From the NCBI GenBank assembly GCA_963971285.1, contig OZ020249.1, positions 10,590,256 through 10,654,255 of the forward strand: a stretch of DNA of 64,000 bases. The letters are read 5' to 3'. The DNA is from Astropecten irregularis (lineage: Eukaryota; Echinodermata; Asteroidea; Paxillosida; Astropectinidae). The translations under genes were made by a program, and so were the position numbers. Numbering within the stretch: position 1 is the stretch's first letter; every line of letters begins with the position of its first letter. Below the pieces are notes generated by a model that searched no databases, was not told the DNA's origin, and saw nothing but the letters and a program-made list of their open reading frames with translations. Shown here one piece after another: positions 23,123 through 34,349 of this stretch.

Positions 23123-23271
23123 CTGTTTGATTTTGGAAGATAATCAAGCACCACATTCATTCTAAGAAAACCGATAACAGTCACGATCGACTGAGCTATT
23201 ATTAGAGACAGTAATGATCCGATAGATATTATGATATATTATACATGTATGATTGCAATAGCTACACTTAC

Positions 23272-23541
23272 CTTTGAGAATAGACGTGAGATCCGCCCTG
23301 CCGCAACTCTGCAAAGCCTTGCAGAGAGTGAGTGAAGCATCGCTTGCTCCACCCAGCTTCTGCTGCCATTTCAACAGCATCCGGAAGATCCTCTCCTCGA
23401 TTGTAAGATAATCGGCCTCAATCCGCTCAACCTCCACCGCTCTGACACCCAAGTGCGTGGCCAACGTCTTCCACTCATGTCCAAGGTTTGAGGCGATACT
23501 CCTCAGTGTGGTCTCACTCAGAGTAGCAGCAGCAGCAGTTT
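23272..23541 (-). CDS. NLR-2, Death-domain exon (internal)
   Basis: A 270-bp phase 1-1 exon: ETAAAATLSETTLRSIASNL, then GHEWKTLATHLGV, VERIEADY, RMLLKWQQKL and CKALQSCGRADL, a clear Death domain. It has the donor CAAAG|GTAAGTG and the acceptor TCAAACAG. Unlike NLR-1 and NLR-3, there is no ATG at its start. The sequence reads straight into an acceptor matching that of the NACHT exon, so it needs upstream exons. Those at 24,482, 25,287 and 25,574 supply the right phase. Its role is homotypic adaptor binding by family. Confidence 0.88.
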
Positions 23542-23579
23542 CTGTTTGATTTTGGAGAAAGATCAAGCATCACATTAAT

Positions 23580-24300
23580 TCAAAGAAAACTAACAATCGA
23601 TTCAAAATTTCAGCCGTACAGTCCCATTTGACTGATGTACTAATATAGCCAATGATGATTCTCATATGGTTCTAGTATAATCTCTTCTCCGAGCAAACCG
23701 TGATTGTATAGCGTTAATTCTGTGCAAAATGAAATAAAATATTCTTCTTTTTTTCACCGATCCGAAATATGCTTTTTATTATTTTAACGTATGTCATCGC
23801 CATTGTAGTTTTATTTGCAAATATATTATTTTGGTTCTCTAACAAAATAGAGAACGTTTACGGTAGCACCAAGTGTAATTATTTTTGTAATTAATAGAGG
23901 TTTTGAAACAAACAAGACAATTTTTGTTTAATTGAAAATGCAACTACTGGCACCCCAACAATAATTGAACCTTTCTCAGCAACGATGGCAGGAGTTACAT
24001 ATGGTTTGGTAGAATCTGTCCCCTTTAAACCCAATGGACAGGAATGTATCTTATCACCTAAGGTATCAGAACACTGGACTTCGAGCTTGTTAGCCAACCA
24101 ACATTTGATTATCTTTTTGTCCATGCTCATTAAACTATAAGCACGTTTTAACTTTAAGACATATTTTAAGGAATTAGCACAGTATGCATAAAAGATTTTC
24201 GTTTATGTTAATTTTTCCTTGACTGATGTTGCCTTTCTGATTCGAACCATTTTGCATTGTAGAATCCATCTCAAAATCACTTTAGTCATCACGATATCGT
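23580..24300. other. NLR-2 intron; no clear feature
   Basis: AT-rich. A 79-codon minus-strand ORF (23,891-24,130) has a protein-like composition but no recognisable domain, and I could not fit it between phase-matched splice sites. Confidence 0.4.
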
Positions 24301-24410
24301 CCAAGATGTCTGGCGCTACGATCTATCATAACTCGAGTTACGAAGGACAACCCATCGTATCTTACGTAAAGCCGCAATGCATCATAAGACAGTCCTGCGA
24401 TTGATATACT
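24285..24410. mobile_element. Remnant of TCGAGTTACGAAGGA-type MITE
   Basis: Words atcataactcgagttacgaa and aatgcatcataaga match the elements at 41,864-42,141 and 60,604-60,756. Lies in an NLR-2 intron. Confidence 0.5.
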
Positions 24411-24481
24411 CGATTTGGCTTTTACTATCAGGTTTGACAATCTCATAGTGCAAAGTGTGTACATAAGTGTGTGTATTATAC

Positions 24482-24583
24482 CTTGGCGAGAGTCAGACTG
24501 TTGCGATTCAGTAGGTTCGTTGCTTGGTGCAGGAACATCGTGTCCACTAGCACTTGCTTCAGATGTACATTGCTCGCTCGGTC
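24482..24583 (-). CDS. NLR-2, Ser/Glu/Pro-rich linker exon
   Basis: A 102-bp symmetric phase 1-1 exon of 34 residues (GPSEQCTSEASASG through PAPSNEPTESQQSDSRQ). The acceptor CTCGATTTCAG|GACC and donor CGCCAAG|GTATAA are both good. Low complexity and lack of hydrophobics indicate a flexible linker between the ubiquitin-like module and the Death domain. A symmetric exon can be skipped or included without changing frame, so it may be alternatively spliced. Confidence 0.65.
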
Positions 24584-25286
24584 CTGAAATCGAGATTGGT
24601 AAAGCAGTATCGTAAATGCAGCAAGCCATTCATTGGTCGCTTACCCATGACATGTACCATCCATGTACCTACTATTTACAATGGAATAAACTAAACAAAA
24701 AAAATGGCTTTTCAATAGTTTCACGGAAGTCTTCTAATTTTAATCATTTACCCCAATGCTGCATTTCAATAGCTGTCCAGGTTTAAGATTCGATCAATTG
24801 CTCCCATGAATGTTGTTTAACAACAATAAAACGTTTTGCCGTGATTACATTAATTTTCAACTGTCTGATGTTAAGCTCGTTTGATGTCTGCCAATAGAAC
24901 CCATTTGTTTCTCTTCAAATGTTGCAATGTAGTCTTTGTACATTTCACCAGTTATCATTTTATTTCACGTATTATACTATAGTACTACAATCACAAAAAT
25001 CAACTTGTAATGGGTCATACATGTACTTTTTATTCAGGCTTTCAAACGTCTTAGGAAATTTTCAAATTGAAGACATCTTGAGTACAGCAGTTTACGACGT
25101 GTATGAGGCCCAAGTCACAAAGGAAATATAAATTCAAAGTCAACACTCTTAGTACGTGTTGTTAGAAAATAGAATAGAAAAATTTTGACATTTTCAAAGT
25201 GAAATTTCCAGAGTCAGCAAACGGAAAAATATAAGCGAGTACAAATGCAAAATTCAGGCGGAAAGAAACTTTAATCAAAACATTAC

Positions 25287-25395
25287 CTGGTGTGTCCTTT
25301 TCATTGGCACCGCCCAGCAATCCAGGCGTGAGACGTAATTCTAAATTGGTATCTCGGTCAACGCTTTGATCTGCTAAGGAAAGTGCATCGCAAAG
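25287..25395 (-). CDS. NLR-2, ubiquitin-like domain, second exon
   Basis: A 109-bp exon, phase 0 in and 1 out: LCDALSLADQSVD, then RDTNLELRLTPGLLGG. It aligns with the C-terminal third of ubiquitin: the L-x-D-x-x-SL-x-D turn, the ST/TNLxLxLRL strand, and a GG corresponding to ubiquitin's C-terminal diglycine. Here the GG is followed by NEKDTP and the linker exon, so it is an internal domain, not a conjugated tail. Acceptor CTTTTACAAACAG and donor CACCAG|GTAATG support the ends. Confidence 0.72.
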
Positions 25396-25573
25396 CTGTT
25401 TGTAAAAGAAATGAAAACATCAAGTTAAAATTTCAATTTTAGCAAGAATTGAATCGATTGAGTCGATTGTCGTGAACACTGGAAGATTTACAGGCTTGTT
25501 GCTTTGTTGTTTTGCTACGGAAAACAAGCTCATCTGGAGTAACGTAATCTCAGTCTGTGAATTGTCCACCTAC

Positions 25574-25753
25574 CTCAAATCCACTCTTGGTAAAGAGATG
25601 CTGCTTTGTAGCTTCGATTCCGAGTTTGTCTTGTATCATTTCCTTCACTGCTAATATCGAGGTGGACAATTGAAGTTGGAGACAGATAGTGGATGCCAAC
25701 GGAGTACGTATGAAAATCTGGGTGCTTACATTCTCAACCGTCTTCTCGACCGG
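25574..25753 (-). CDS. NLR-2, ubiquitin-like domain, first exon
   Basis: A 180-bp phase 0-0 exon: PVEKTVENVSTQIFIRTPLA, then STICLQLQLS, AVKEMIQDKLGIEATKQHLF and TKSGFE. It matches the N-terminal two thirds of ubiquitin in order: QIF-x-(K/R)T first strand, TI second strand, VKxxIQDKxGI helix, QxL strand. The acceptor GGTTGTAG is preceded by a pyrimidine-rich tract and the donor is TTTGAG|GTAGGT. An alternative 3' acceptor at 25,725 (exon 25,574-25,724, phase 2 in) would allow joining to the exon at 26,134. The domain could recruit ubiquitin-binding partners or act in signalling; that is inference. Confidence 0.72.
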
Positions 25754-26133
25754 CTACAACCAAAGAAGCAAATAATCTCTTCTTAAAAAATGCTTCATGA
25801 TGCTTGGATAAATGTCAAGATGTTTTAACGGGATTGGTCAATTTTAATCTTAGTAATTGCTTCACGACAAACTACCCCGAGAGCGTAGGAAACAGTAACC
25901 GGTGATATCGTATATAAAAGGTATTTAGAAAAATTATAGTATTTTAATAAAAATCACCACGAACCAACACAGTGCAGTTAAATTGAGTGCTGATTTAGTG
26001 GCACAGAGTGCTCCAAAAGATATGACATCCCAAACCAAAAAGGGCTTGTGATGTATCCAAAATAATTATTTTCAAGGCGACGTCATATTAAGAATTTGTG
26101 GAACTTCTAAACACACTAATGTGGCTCTCGTAC

Positions 26134-26378
26134 CTCTTTGGCGAATCTTTACGGCCTTTCAGGCTATGCTTTCTGTAATGAAACGATGTTTTCTCATTGG
26201 TGTCTGGTTTCGATGCTCTTGCTGTATTCGTTGGTGGCATGACGCACAGAAAATTAATTTTCTTGGATCTCCGGAGCTTTCTCGTCTTGTTGACCATCCT
26301 CGCCTGTGAGTGGTCGTAGACAACCCGAGCAACCCTCAAGGCTTCCTCCAAGTCGGCGTAGGTCCTGAGTGCCTCCAT
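26134..26378 (-). CDS. NLR-2, candidate first coding exon
   Basis: From ATG at 26,378 (GGCATGG context) an 81-residue open stretch begins MEALRTYADLEEALRVARVV and becomes basic (KTRKLRRSKK, HSLKGRKDSPK). It ends at the donor AAAGAG|GTACGA in phase 2. It joins in frame to the ubiquitin-like exon only through the alternative acceptor at 25,725; the better acceptor at 25,754 is phase 0 and would hit a stop. An acceptor-like site also lies upstream (TTGTGACTCAG) with the frame still open, so it might instead be internal. I recognise no domain. Confidence 0.35.
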
Positions 26379-26464
26379 GCCTGGTGCTTCCCCGTTAACT
26401 CCCTTCAATGTTAAACTGAGTCACAATAGTTGTTAAAGTAACCTCAGCTTGACCTACGGAGCCC

Positions 26465-26620
26465 CTAAAGGGACGAAACCAAAAAAAAATCAGCGTGAAC
26501 AAAAAATCGGCGTGAACAAAAAGAACTCAGCGTGAGAGCAAAAATTCGGCGTAAAAACTAAAAAAAAAAAGTGGCGTGAAAAAAAAAACGGCATTCATTC
26601 GGCATGAACAATTTTTGTTT
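26465..26620. repeat. Degenerate short repeats (CGGCGTGAACAAAAA)
   Basis: Six or so copies of an A-rich ~18-bp word ending cggcgtgaa, preceding the block homologous to 9,480-9,800. The left edge, ggagcccctaaagggacgaa, looks like a transposon terminus. Confidence 0.6.
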
Positions 26621-26629
26621 TATTTCGGC

Positions 26630-26950
26630 CTGAACTAAAAGCTCAAAAGAACTTCAAGTGGCATATTATAAAGTTCTTGGAGAAGGAGGGCTGGCGGGTG
26701 GTGGTGGGGGTTGGGGTCAACTAACACAAGTCCCGCTTGCTCTTCTCAACCTGGACCCACCATCGGTGATGATGGGTTTGTGATGCCCCTTTTCCATCTA
26801 CCAACCTTCCACCTTTTGACCTTGACCATACTACCCCACCCCCTCCCCTCCAACACTATTTCTCCAACCCCATCATTCACTTTACGTACTTTCCTTTCCT
26901 TTTTTGCATTTCTCCTAGTCTTCATCCCCTCACCTTCCCCTCTTTAGCGA
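26630..26950. repeat. Copy of the 9.5-kb repeat
   Basis: Near-identical to 9,470-9,800, including ggtggtggtgggggttgggg and the C-rich run. It marks the far end of the duplicated block structure. Confidence 0.85.
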
Positions 26951-26972
26951 ATCACCCCCTCCGCAACCCCTA

Positions 26973-27265
26973 CCCCACGTTGGATCAACGTCAGGATCCC
27001 CACGTTGGATCAACGTTGGGTTCCACACGTTGGATCAACGTCAGGATCCCCACGTTGGATCAACGTTGGGTTCCAAACGTTGGATCAACGTCAGGATCCC
27101 CACGTTGGATCAACGTTGGGTTCCACACGTTGGATCAACGTCAGGATCCCCACGTTGGATCAACGTTGGGTTCCATACGTTGGATCAACGTCAGGATCCC
27201 CACGTTGGATCAACGTTGGGTTCCACACGTTGGATCAACGTCAGGATCCCCACGTTGGATCAATA
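26973..27265. repeat. 25-bp minisatellite in alternating 50-bp units
   Basis: About 11-12 copies of an acgttggatcaacg core, alternating between a tcaggatcccc spacer and a ttgggttcca spacer, so the true period is 50 bp. Near-perfect homogeneity suggests recent expansion. Absent from the homologous point in block A (before 12,440). Open frames across it are a by-product. Confidence 0.95.
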
Positions 27266-28018
27266 CCTTTAAATATGACCAATACGCTAAAGAATGGCAA
27301 TTACTGTACCAATTTTTAAAATCGACACGACAAAATAAAATCATGCAGGTAAATCCAAATTGTATTCCCACGTTGAACACCACACTGGCACTGTAATATT
27401 ACTTATGTTGTTTTCTATTGTACGTGTACACAACGAACATGTCGATTAGCGACAGAGAGATTGCCCGAGGGCCGTTGACGTGAATCTGCAAGATCACGCA
27501 CTGATCGCGTGATTGAAACAAACAGGCCCTAGGTAAACAACTCTCACAGTACGCACAAGGCACCAATCAGAGCGACGCATTTGAATGACTTGTGACCCTG
27601 GCCGCCAACTTGATAATGTGATTTCTCTCCGCACAAAACGGATTGTTATGGAGTACATGTATATAGCACAGTTGGCTGAGGATGATGTCATTTGCTATTT
27701 ATAAGACGAGTTACTGTTCTTTTTAAAGGTACCAGTACGTGCCACACACAGCGCACTAGAATGACACACAAACAGATCAGTACGAATTAATGCCTCATTC
27801 CTCATTTTGCTACAGGTAGGAAATTAAAGGTAGCATTTAATGCATGGATGTGTCACCTGAATTCGATAAAAAACGTCACCGAAACAGCTCCGACTCTAAC
27901 GAGTTCACAGACTATTCTCACAAAGACTATTCTCACAAATACATTTAACTGAATTTAAAAAATGGAAACATGGACGAGGTTATGGAAAACAAAGTATAGA
28001 TACTCACAGGGTTTGATC

Positions 28019-28284
28019 ATGTGAGGCGATGTGACACGGTCTTGAGCCTCGATCTGTTCGTCTTCCTCATCAGCAGTCCCTCGGTAATTATATGTGACAC
28101 GGTCTTGAGCCTCGATCTGTTCGTCTTCCTCATCAGCAGTCCCTCGGTAATTATATGTGACACGGTCTTGAGCCTCGATCTGTTCGTCTTCCTCATCAGC
28201 AGTCCCTCGGTCTTATATGTGACACGGTCATGAGCCTCGATCTGTTCGTCTTCCTCATCAGCAGACCCTCGGTCTTATATGTTT
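28019..28284. repeat. 63-bp minisatellite, about four units
   Basis: Units contain gtgacacggtcttgagcctc, gatctgttcgtcttcctcat and ccctcggtaattata. The counterpart in block A is 62 bp and differs in shared positions. Confidence 0.9.
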
Positions 28285-28379
28285 CCGTGTTTAAAACAAT
28301 CATACAGCAAAATCAGTGCCAACATATTTCCCTGTTAAATGTACACAAGACCTGCTGCAATCGCATAATTCTTGCAGGA

Positions 28380-28800
28380 TTTTGAGGAAACAAGTCTCCG
28401 CTGCGCACGGTTGTTTGAGTGGCTGTCAAAGGTATGATTCTGTAGGGATGCCTACGTGCAAACTGCGCAATAAAATCTTTCTGGAGGTTCGTAGCTTTTA
28501 TTTCCAGCAACTGATGCATGCACAAGGTAAAGACAGGGTGCAGCCCCTAAATGCTCACATGATGACGCACTTCATTCAAAAAGGAAAGGGTAAAGCTAGC
28601 TAGGTCAGTTCTTGCAGCACGTGACTCTAAACAGTCAACTTCACTGTGCTACGGGTACGTAGTCCTACACATTTACACCATCCCTGCTCGGTGTATGCCT
28701 TTGGGGCACATATGTATAGAGAAATATTTCCATTCATCAAAAAAAGATGAATAAGAATTGAATTCCATATAAGCCGGTGCCTGATTCTTTCATGTGCACT
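28380..28800 (-). repeat. Dispersed module (E-box/donor module), block B copy
   Basis: Matches 13,800-14,230 closely and 5,200-5,520 loosely. The donor-like site AACCCT|GTGAGTATC lies at 28,008. The E-box position reads tcacatgatga (about 28,556). It lies 5' of NLR-2 but I could not connect it in frame to the ubiquitin-like exon. Confidence 0.45.
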
Positions 28801-28890
28801 CAAAAGCACGGGGTATGCAGTGCTGAAGTGATACACGTCGCTGAAAGGCAAGCCTATAATTGAACCGTATGACATGGTGTGATTAGTTGT

Positions 28891-29725
28891 CAAACATGAA
28901 TCGTAACACTCAGTGGAAATGAGGCTTCATTGTGTGTCTTAAAGCAATATAATGATCGTAAAGACCGGATCTACCAATCAGTGGGAGCATGCGACGGCGA
29001 CAGTGCGTTGCTGTATTTACCTTCGGGCCTTATTCGGTCTTCTGATGGCCATCCAATCCCATCCCCATACATCGCAGCAAAATAACGATTCATCTGACAC
29101 AACCACGTGTCATGTGGACGCCCTGCTGGGCAAGTCCTACCTGGCAGGATCACTCGCAGGGAATCTAGCCACATCGACCGTACAGTCGCATCTGGCGCTC
29201 ACATATCATGCAGGTAAAAGGTCTCATCATGAGCATGCTGAGTAACCTCTTATTAGACACATGGTCTGAACAGCGGTACCCAAGGATCCTCCCCAGAGAC
29301 CCAGTTCCGAAGACAATGAGTCGTCTTCTCATTGAGTCGCGTCGCCCCCAGTCAAAGTCAATGTCTCCCAACCGTAGAGTAGGACAGGCAAGATCATGGA
29401 CCTGAAGACCCGAATCTTTGTCCTCTTGCATAAAATATCGCGAATGTCATACAGGCCGGTCCAGTGATTCCATCCCCCCACAAGCCCTACCATTCCGTCT
29501 AATGACATCCTGATAACAGCTTGCAGATAAATGGATGTCACTGCCCAGATAAGTGAACCTATCAACCAATTCCACATTCTCACCACATACGGTGACTGAC
29601 TGAAGTGCATCAGCTAAAGAGTCATTGAAGACCTGTATCTTGGTTTTTACTCAAGACACTTTCAGCCCCAGGGGCTCCAACTCGGACTTTAGACCTCAGT
29701 GTCTTGCAGATAACAATTATGGTGA
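28891..29725 (-). mobile_element. LINE (non-LTR retrotransposon) C-terminal fragment, broken
   Basis: Minus-strand frames read in order through a LINE ORF2 C terminus: a VELVDRF-like segment, DIRDILCKRTKIRVFRSMIL, VLLYGWETLTLT, then LGRILGYRCSDHVSNKRLL, RPFTCMICERQMRLYGR and a final AGRPHDTWL. Several frameshifts and stops separate the pieces, so it is a dead copy. This post-reverse-transcriptase region (YGxExWTLT, RxLGYRWSDHVSN) is common in many LINEs. The clade cannot be fixed from this part. Confidence 0.8.
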
Positions 29726-30537
29726 ATGGGACTATTAACTTTGCCAAATATGCTCCAGGATTTGAATCAAAGAAATCACAATTATTATTGTTAGAGAAGA
29801 AAACCATGTACTTTGCAAGAAGCAAGAAAGTTGAAGTAGGATCCTTGAAAGAACGGAGGCAGTCAATCTGGATCATACGTTGTACTGGGTGGTTTATTCA
29901 ACACTGACTCCAACAAACATTAATGTGTGTGGTATATGTGGTTTGTGTGCAAAGAGTTAATACACGTCCTGTATTGAGACCGAGGACAGGAGGAATAATG
30001 AACAACAATAAAATCATTCTTGTCCTCGAACGGACGTCTTCTGTTCAAAGTTGTTCTTGGACGTATACGTGTGTGCTTAGTCTATGGGAATGTATTATAG
30101 TACAGGAACAATCAAAAAGACAATGACTTAATTGTTCTCTGACAGTATGTAAAACAATTACAAACATGTTTGTGTTAAGTGTTGGGTTCTATGAAGAAAG
30201 AAAACTTATCGGAATAATTAGTGTACAAACACCGACAAATACAAGCACGTCTTAATACAAACAAAAATGACATGTCCACAATCGTGGCTGACATAACTGC
30301 AATAAACACTAAAAAGAGAATAAACACTACACTCAAAAAACAAAACAATTAACACAAACCATATAATTATGGTATCGTGGGACAGCTGAGACTAAAACAG
30401 GTTATCTTCATCACATTTTAATGTGAGCACTAAAACCCTACAGTATATTCATACGTTTAACCGTGGCTATAAAACAGAGTTGAAACCGTTGAACCGATTA
30501 GTTGTAAAAATGAATAACAAAATGAACATTTCTTAAA

Positions 30538-30889
30538 AGTTAGCTTCAAGGTTGTATCACATTTTGGTAGCATACCGAAACAGAAATACTCACAGATTTG
30601 CCTATAAATAACAGGGTATAAAGAAGGTGATGGTAGAAACACACCGTTAACATATTTCGGGCAGAAATGTTTTCATCCATAAAAGAGTACAACCAATGAC
30701 CAAAATAATTTTGGATCTTTTAAGGATCAAAACTAAATAATGTGGCCGTTTTTCACTGCTTTCTCAAAGAGTGGGCAGCGTATGGGACTGAAATTTTCAC
30801 AGACGACTGTCACTGTATCTTCCTTGATATTTTTGCCCATGAATCTGTATTTCTTTAATAAAAACCAAAGTATGATATTGCCTTTAAAA
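30538..30889 (-). mobile_element. TTAA-flanked MITE family, block B copy
   Basis: Orthologous to 15,460-15,806. Right end CCAAAGTATGATATTGCCTttaa. Confidence 0.75.
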
Positions 30890-33800
30890 GTAATGCTTGG
30901 AATAATCAATTTGGAAATAACATCACAAACAAACTGCAATATTCCCTGTAAAGATGTCCAAATAAAGTATCAGAAATATGAAACTCAAATGATTGGTTCA
31001 CTTACCAAATGTAGCAGCATAAATTGGCTGACTTGCCACTATAGATAGGCTGGTTGTTCACTACAAGAACTCACTATATAAGGTCATAAGACGTTCACTA
31101 CAAGAACTCCTAAAGTCATAAGGTGTTCTCACTACATGTATATGAACTCAATACTATGCTGGCATGTACAGTGTACACATGGATGGCGTTCACTGTATGA
31201 ACACAACAGGGCAAGTGCCCACAACAATAGCACTGCCACACTACAGTGTGCACTCAAGCATACAAGTAGAGAATGCATACATATGCATTTACTCTTGCAT
31301 ACATTTTAGTCTTTACATAACATGGAGTTCTTCATTATAATTTCATATTCAGATATTAATTTTAACTAATAATTCGTAATGTTAAGATTTTAGAGATTAT
31401 ACAACGAGAAAAAAAATCAATTTTGAGTAAATTCAGATGATAGACTAGACTACAAAACTAATTCTAATAATTGTGATAATTTCAAGGAACTTAGTATAAA
31501 TCGCACAGCTTTGCCACGAATAGCGCTCCGCACTAATGACGTCACAAAATCCCCGGATGTCAGACAAACATTGGCTCAAACACGTAGTGTGCGTGCACGC
31601 GTGCACCAACGCACGTGTGCATGGTTGCAAATTTGTCTGAGGTCCGGTGCTATTTTTAGTGCAAGTGCGGAGTGCTATTAGGTCCATGCAAACATGTTGC
31701 GAAATGCACACAGAAACCATTTTTCAGTCTTAATAATCATATGTTGAGAAATCATCCTCATGTCATCAACAATGTTATGTGTAACATAAATTTCAACTTC
31801 CTTAAAAATTAACACTGCAAAACAGGTTTTACACATTCTTAAAATTAAAAAAAATCACAGCAATGTCAAATTTTCAAATTGAAGGAACAATATTCTTGTT
31901 GCTATAGTTAACATGGTACATACAAAATAAAGAGAATAGACAATCATCACTCAAAAGGAATTAATTAAAGCATTTACATGTACTTCAACATTAGCAAAGT
32001 GCATAATACAGCATCAAGATTATACATGACTTAGGGCAACAATAATGTATCAAAGTGGTACATGTTAGAAATAATACAGGATGATAGGAGCATAACTTGT
32101 ATCATAATGAGTGTTCACTGGGTCATTGCTGGTTGTATAATATCCAGCCAACTTCACGTATGTACATGTAACTTGCTGATATGGCCACTGAAATAGTCTT
32201 CGGTCTAGTCCATTTAATCATAAAGGTAAGCAAATTCGACATGTTTAAATAATTTCACACACCTATAAACCTATATACTACATTGTGACAACATGAATCT
32301 ATAACACATTAACGTACAGAGAAATGCACCAAAAATCCATTGACATTTCCTTAATCAAACAAAAATCAATCAAATCAAATCAGACGATAACATAAGGTAA
32401 AATCAATATAAAAGCAAAACAAAACTTTCTGTCAAAAAAAGGACACTAAAACAAAAAGTTTAAATCATTTCTATAAAAGAAACACATTTCCTGTACATAT
32501 CAAACGAAAAAGATTTTCGTCAAGTCGCAAGTATTTCTTGAAATAATATTAATGTTTATATCGCGATTTGTGATTAATACATTGATCAACATATCTACAT
32601 GTTGATGTTTGCCAAATGATTTTATGCTGTCTGCCAATGAACAACAGACATGGGTCATCTTTGATAGCATTTGCTCATTCTGGTCACATCTTTTGTATAT
32701 TTTCTCAATGATATTAATTTTTCAGCAACTGAAAATCCAAGCATTAATATGAACAGTATATACATTAATAAGGAGATGTTCCAAAAAATTCCGGTATGAG
32801 ATTTTTGAATAGGAATATCAAACTGAACATGAAATGTGAAAACAATTATAAGTTGATGGATCTTTGGAAATCACACGGCTTTCCCGAGAAGATCTTTGTT
32901 ATCTTACTGCGAACGTGCGACACACATAAAAAATGATTTGCTACAAATTAAGCTCTTAGTGAAAAATCATGTGCTTTGTCAGTCTGCGAATAATTGCCGG
33001 ATAATATCCATAATGTCTGGTCATATTTCACCTCGCTTCACAATCCACAGGAAGCGTGATCCAGGTCTTAACCTGCACATCCTGTCAGACATTTTCATTT
33101 GTTCATGCGTAGCTATACATGTACTATAATGTCATTACTATACACATCAACCTTATACAATATAACATGCAGTATTATACATTCAATGAAGTCAATGACA
33201 TGATTACATAGAAGTACTAAGCACAATTCAGTCCAAATTGAAATAAAAGAAATGTTGCAAACATTAATACAAAATCAAGAATGAAAACAGGAATATTAAC
33301 TCGACGGTTAATTGCTCTGCGTAATTTCTTTTACTCTATGGACATGATGGAACTGTAAACTCCCTATTTTGGGGTTTTATACGTGTGATGATCTTGTGAG
33401 ACAAGTAAAATGAAGAATAAATGTAGATTCACAAACAGTTTCAATCTGTGTTAAAAGTATGAGCTTACTTATTAGATTACTCGAAGATATTTTGTAAAAA
33501 GTGATAAAGATCATTGCGTACAAAACAAAGCATTACAAAATGTTTAACTATTATCTGAAATCAATATGTGTAATTAAGGTCTTATACAAAATCATGATAT
33601 AAGGCTCGTGTTAGCTGATTACATTTGGAATTTTCAATCTTTTGAATAATATCAAGTAAACTTTCAATACTGAAAGACTATTTTGGTACACAGTCATTTA
33701 TAAACCGTCGACTTTCAAATTTACATATTCATGAGAAAGGTGACGTCATTCAAGCATTTTTTCAAGTCTCCTGCAGGCGGCATTTGGAAATAACTGCAAG

Positions 33801-33904
33801 CCAGCAGTTGGTACCCGATGTAAACAAGAGGGCGCTATTAATATTCCAACCACATGTTTTATTCGCTAGCTGACTGTGAATGGATTTGACAAACATGATG
33901 AACG

Positions 33905-34052
33905 GTCACCGTTTTTTCAGTTTTATCAAAACGTAGGCACTTTATGGGAGTGAAAAGTTCACAGATGAGTGTAACTGTATCTTTCTTGATATTTTTGACC
34001 TTGAATATGAATTTCTATGAGAAAAACCAACGTGTGAAGCTACCTTTAATTG
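33905..34052 (-). mobile_element. Half copy of the TTAA MITE
   Basis: Contains gtgaaaagttcacagatgag, tgatatttttgaccttgaat and a terminal gctaccTTTAAttg. The other half is missing. Confidence 0.6.
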
Positions 34053-34349
34053 TAGAGTTTCCTCTTTTGTTAAGATTTCTCTGTACATTTTCATTTTTTT
34101 TTTCATTTTGTACTGCTCTTTTCTTAAATGAAATACATGAAAACCGTTCCATCACATGACCACGTGTATAATGAAAACAAAAATGTGGTGTTGTTGGGTT
34201 TTTTTGTTTGCTTTTTTTAGGACGGCTAGTGGAGTTGCTTGCAGGTTAGAAGTTGGAAATTTTTGCAATAAAAACTGTTGAGGTACTGATGCATCATGAT
34301 TGTGAGTGTTGGTCTCGAAAGACAATAAAGACGAAGCCTTTTAGGCGGC

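Larger units (their letters stand above)
27265..33760. repeat. Segmental duplication block B (downstream flank of NLR-3)
   Basis: Collinear with 12,440-18,620. Retains a longer LINE (28,891-29,725) that is internally deleted in block A. No gene is recognised apart from LINE remnants; the region 31,630-33,700 is AT-rich and featureless. Confidence 0.85.

Noticed and set aside
23542..23566. Start of the NLR-2 protein at a near-cognate codon before the Death domain
   Set aside because: The residues NQTE before the exon come from the intron's acceptor sequence (AAATCAAACAG), which is shared with the NACHT exons.
23891..24130. 79-codon ORF in the NLR-2 intron as an extra exon
   Set aside because: No phase-matched splice sites were found and no domain is recognisable. 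It may be a repeat-derived frame.
26973..27265. Possible CRISPR array
   Set aside because: The spacers are not unique, just two alternating sequences, and the context is eukaryotic. It is a minisatellite.
26980..27396. 138-codon ORF with GSTLGSTRW-like repeats
   Set aside because: It is the translation of a 25-bp minisatellite; the 50-bp period is not a multiple of three and three frames are open alike.
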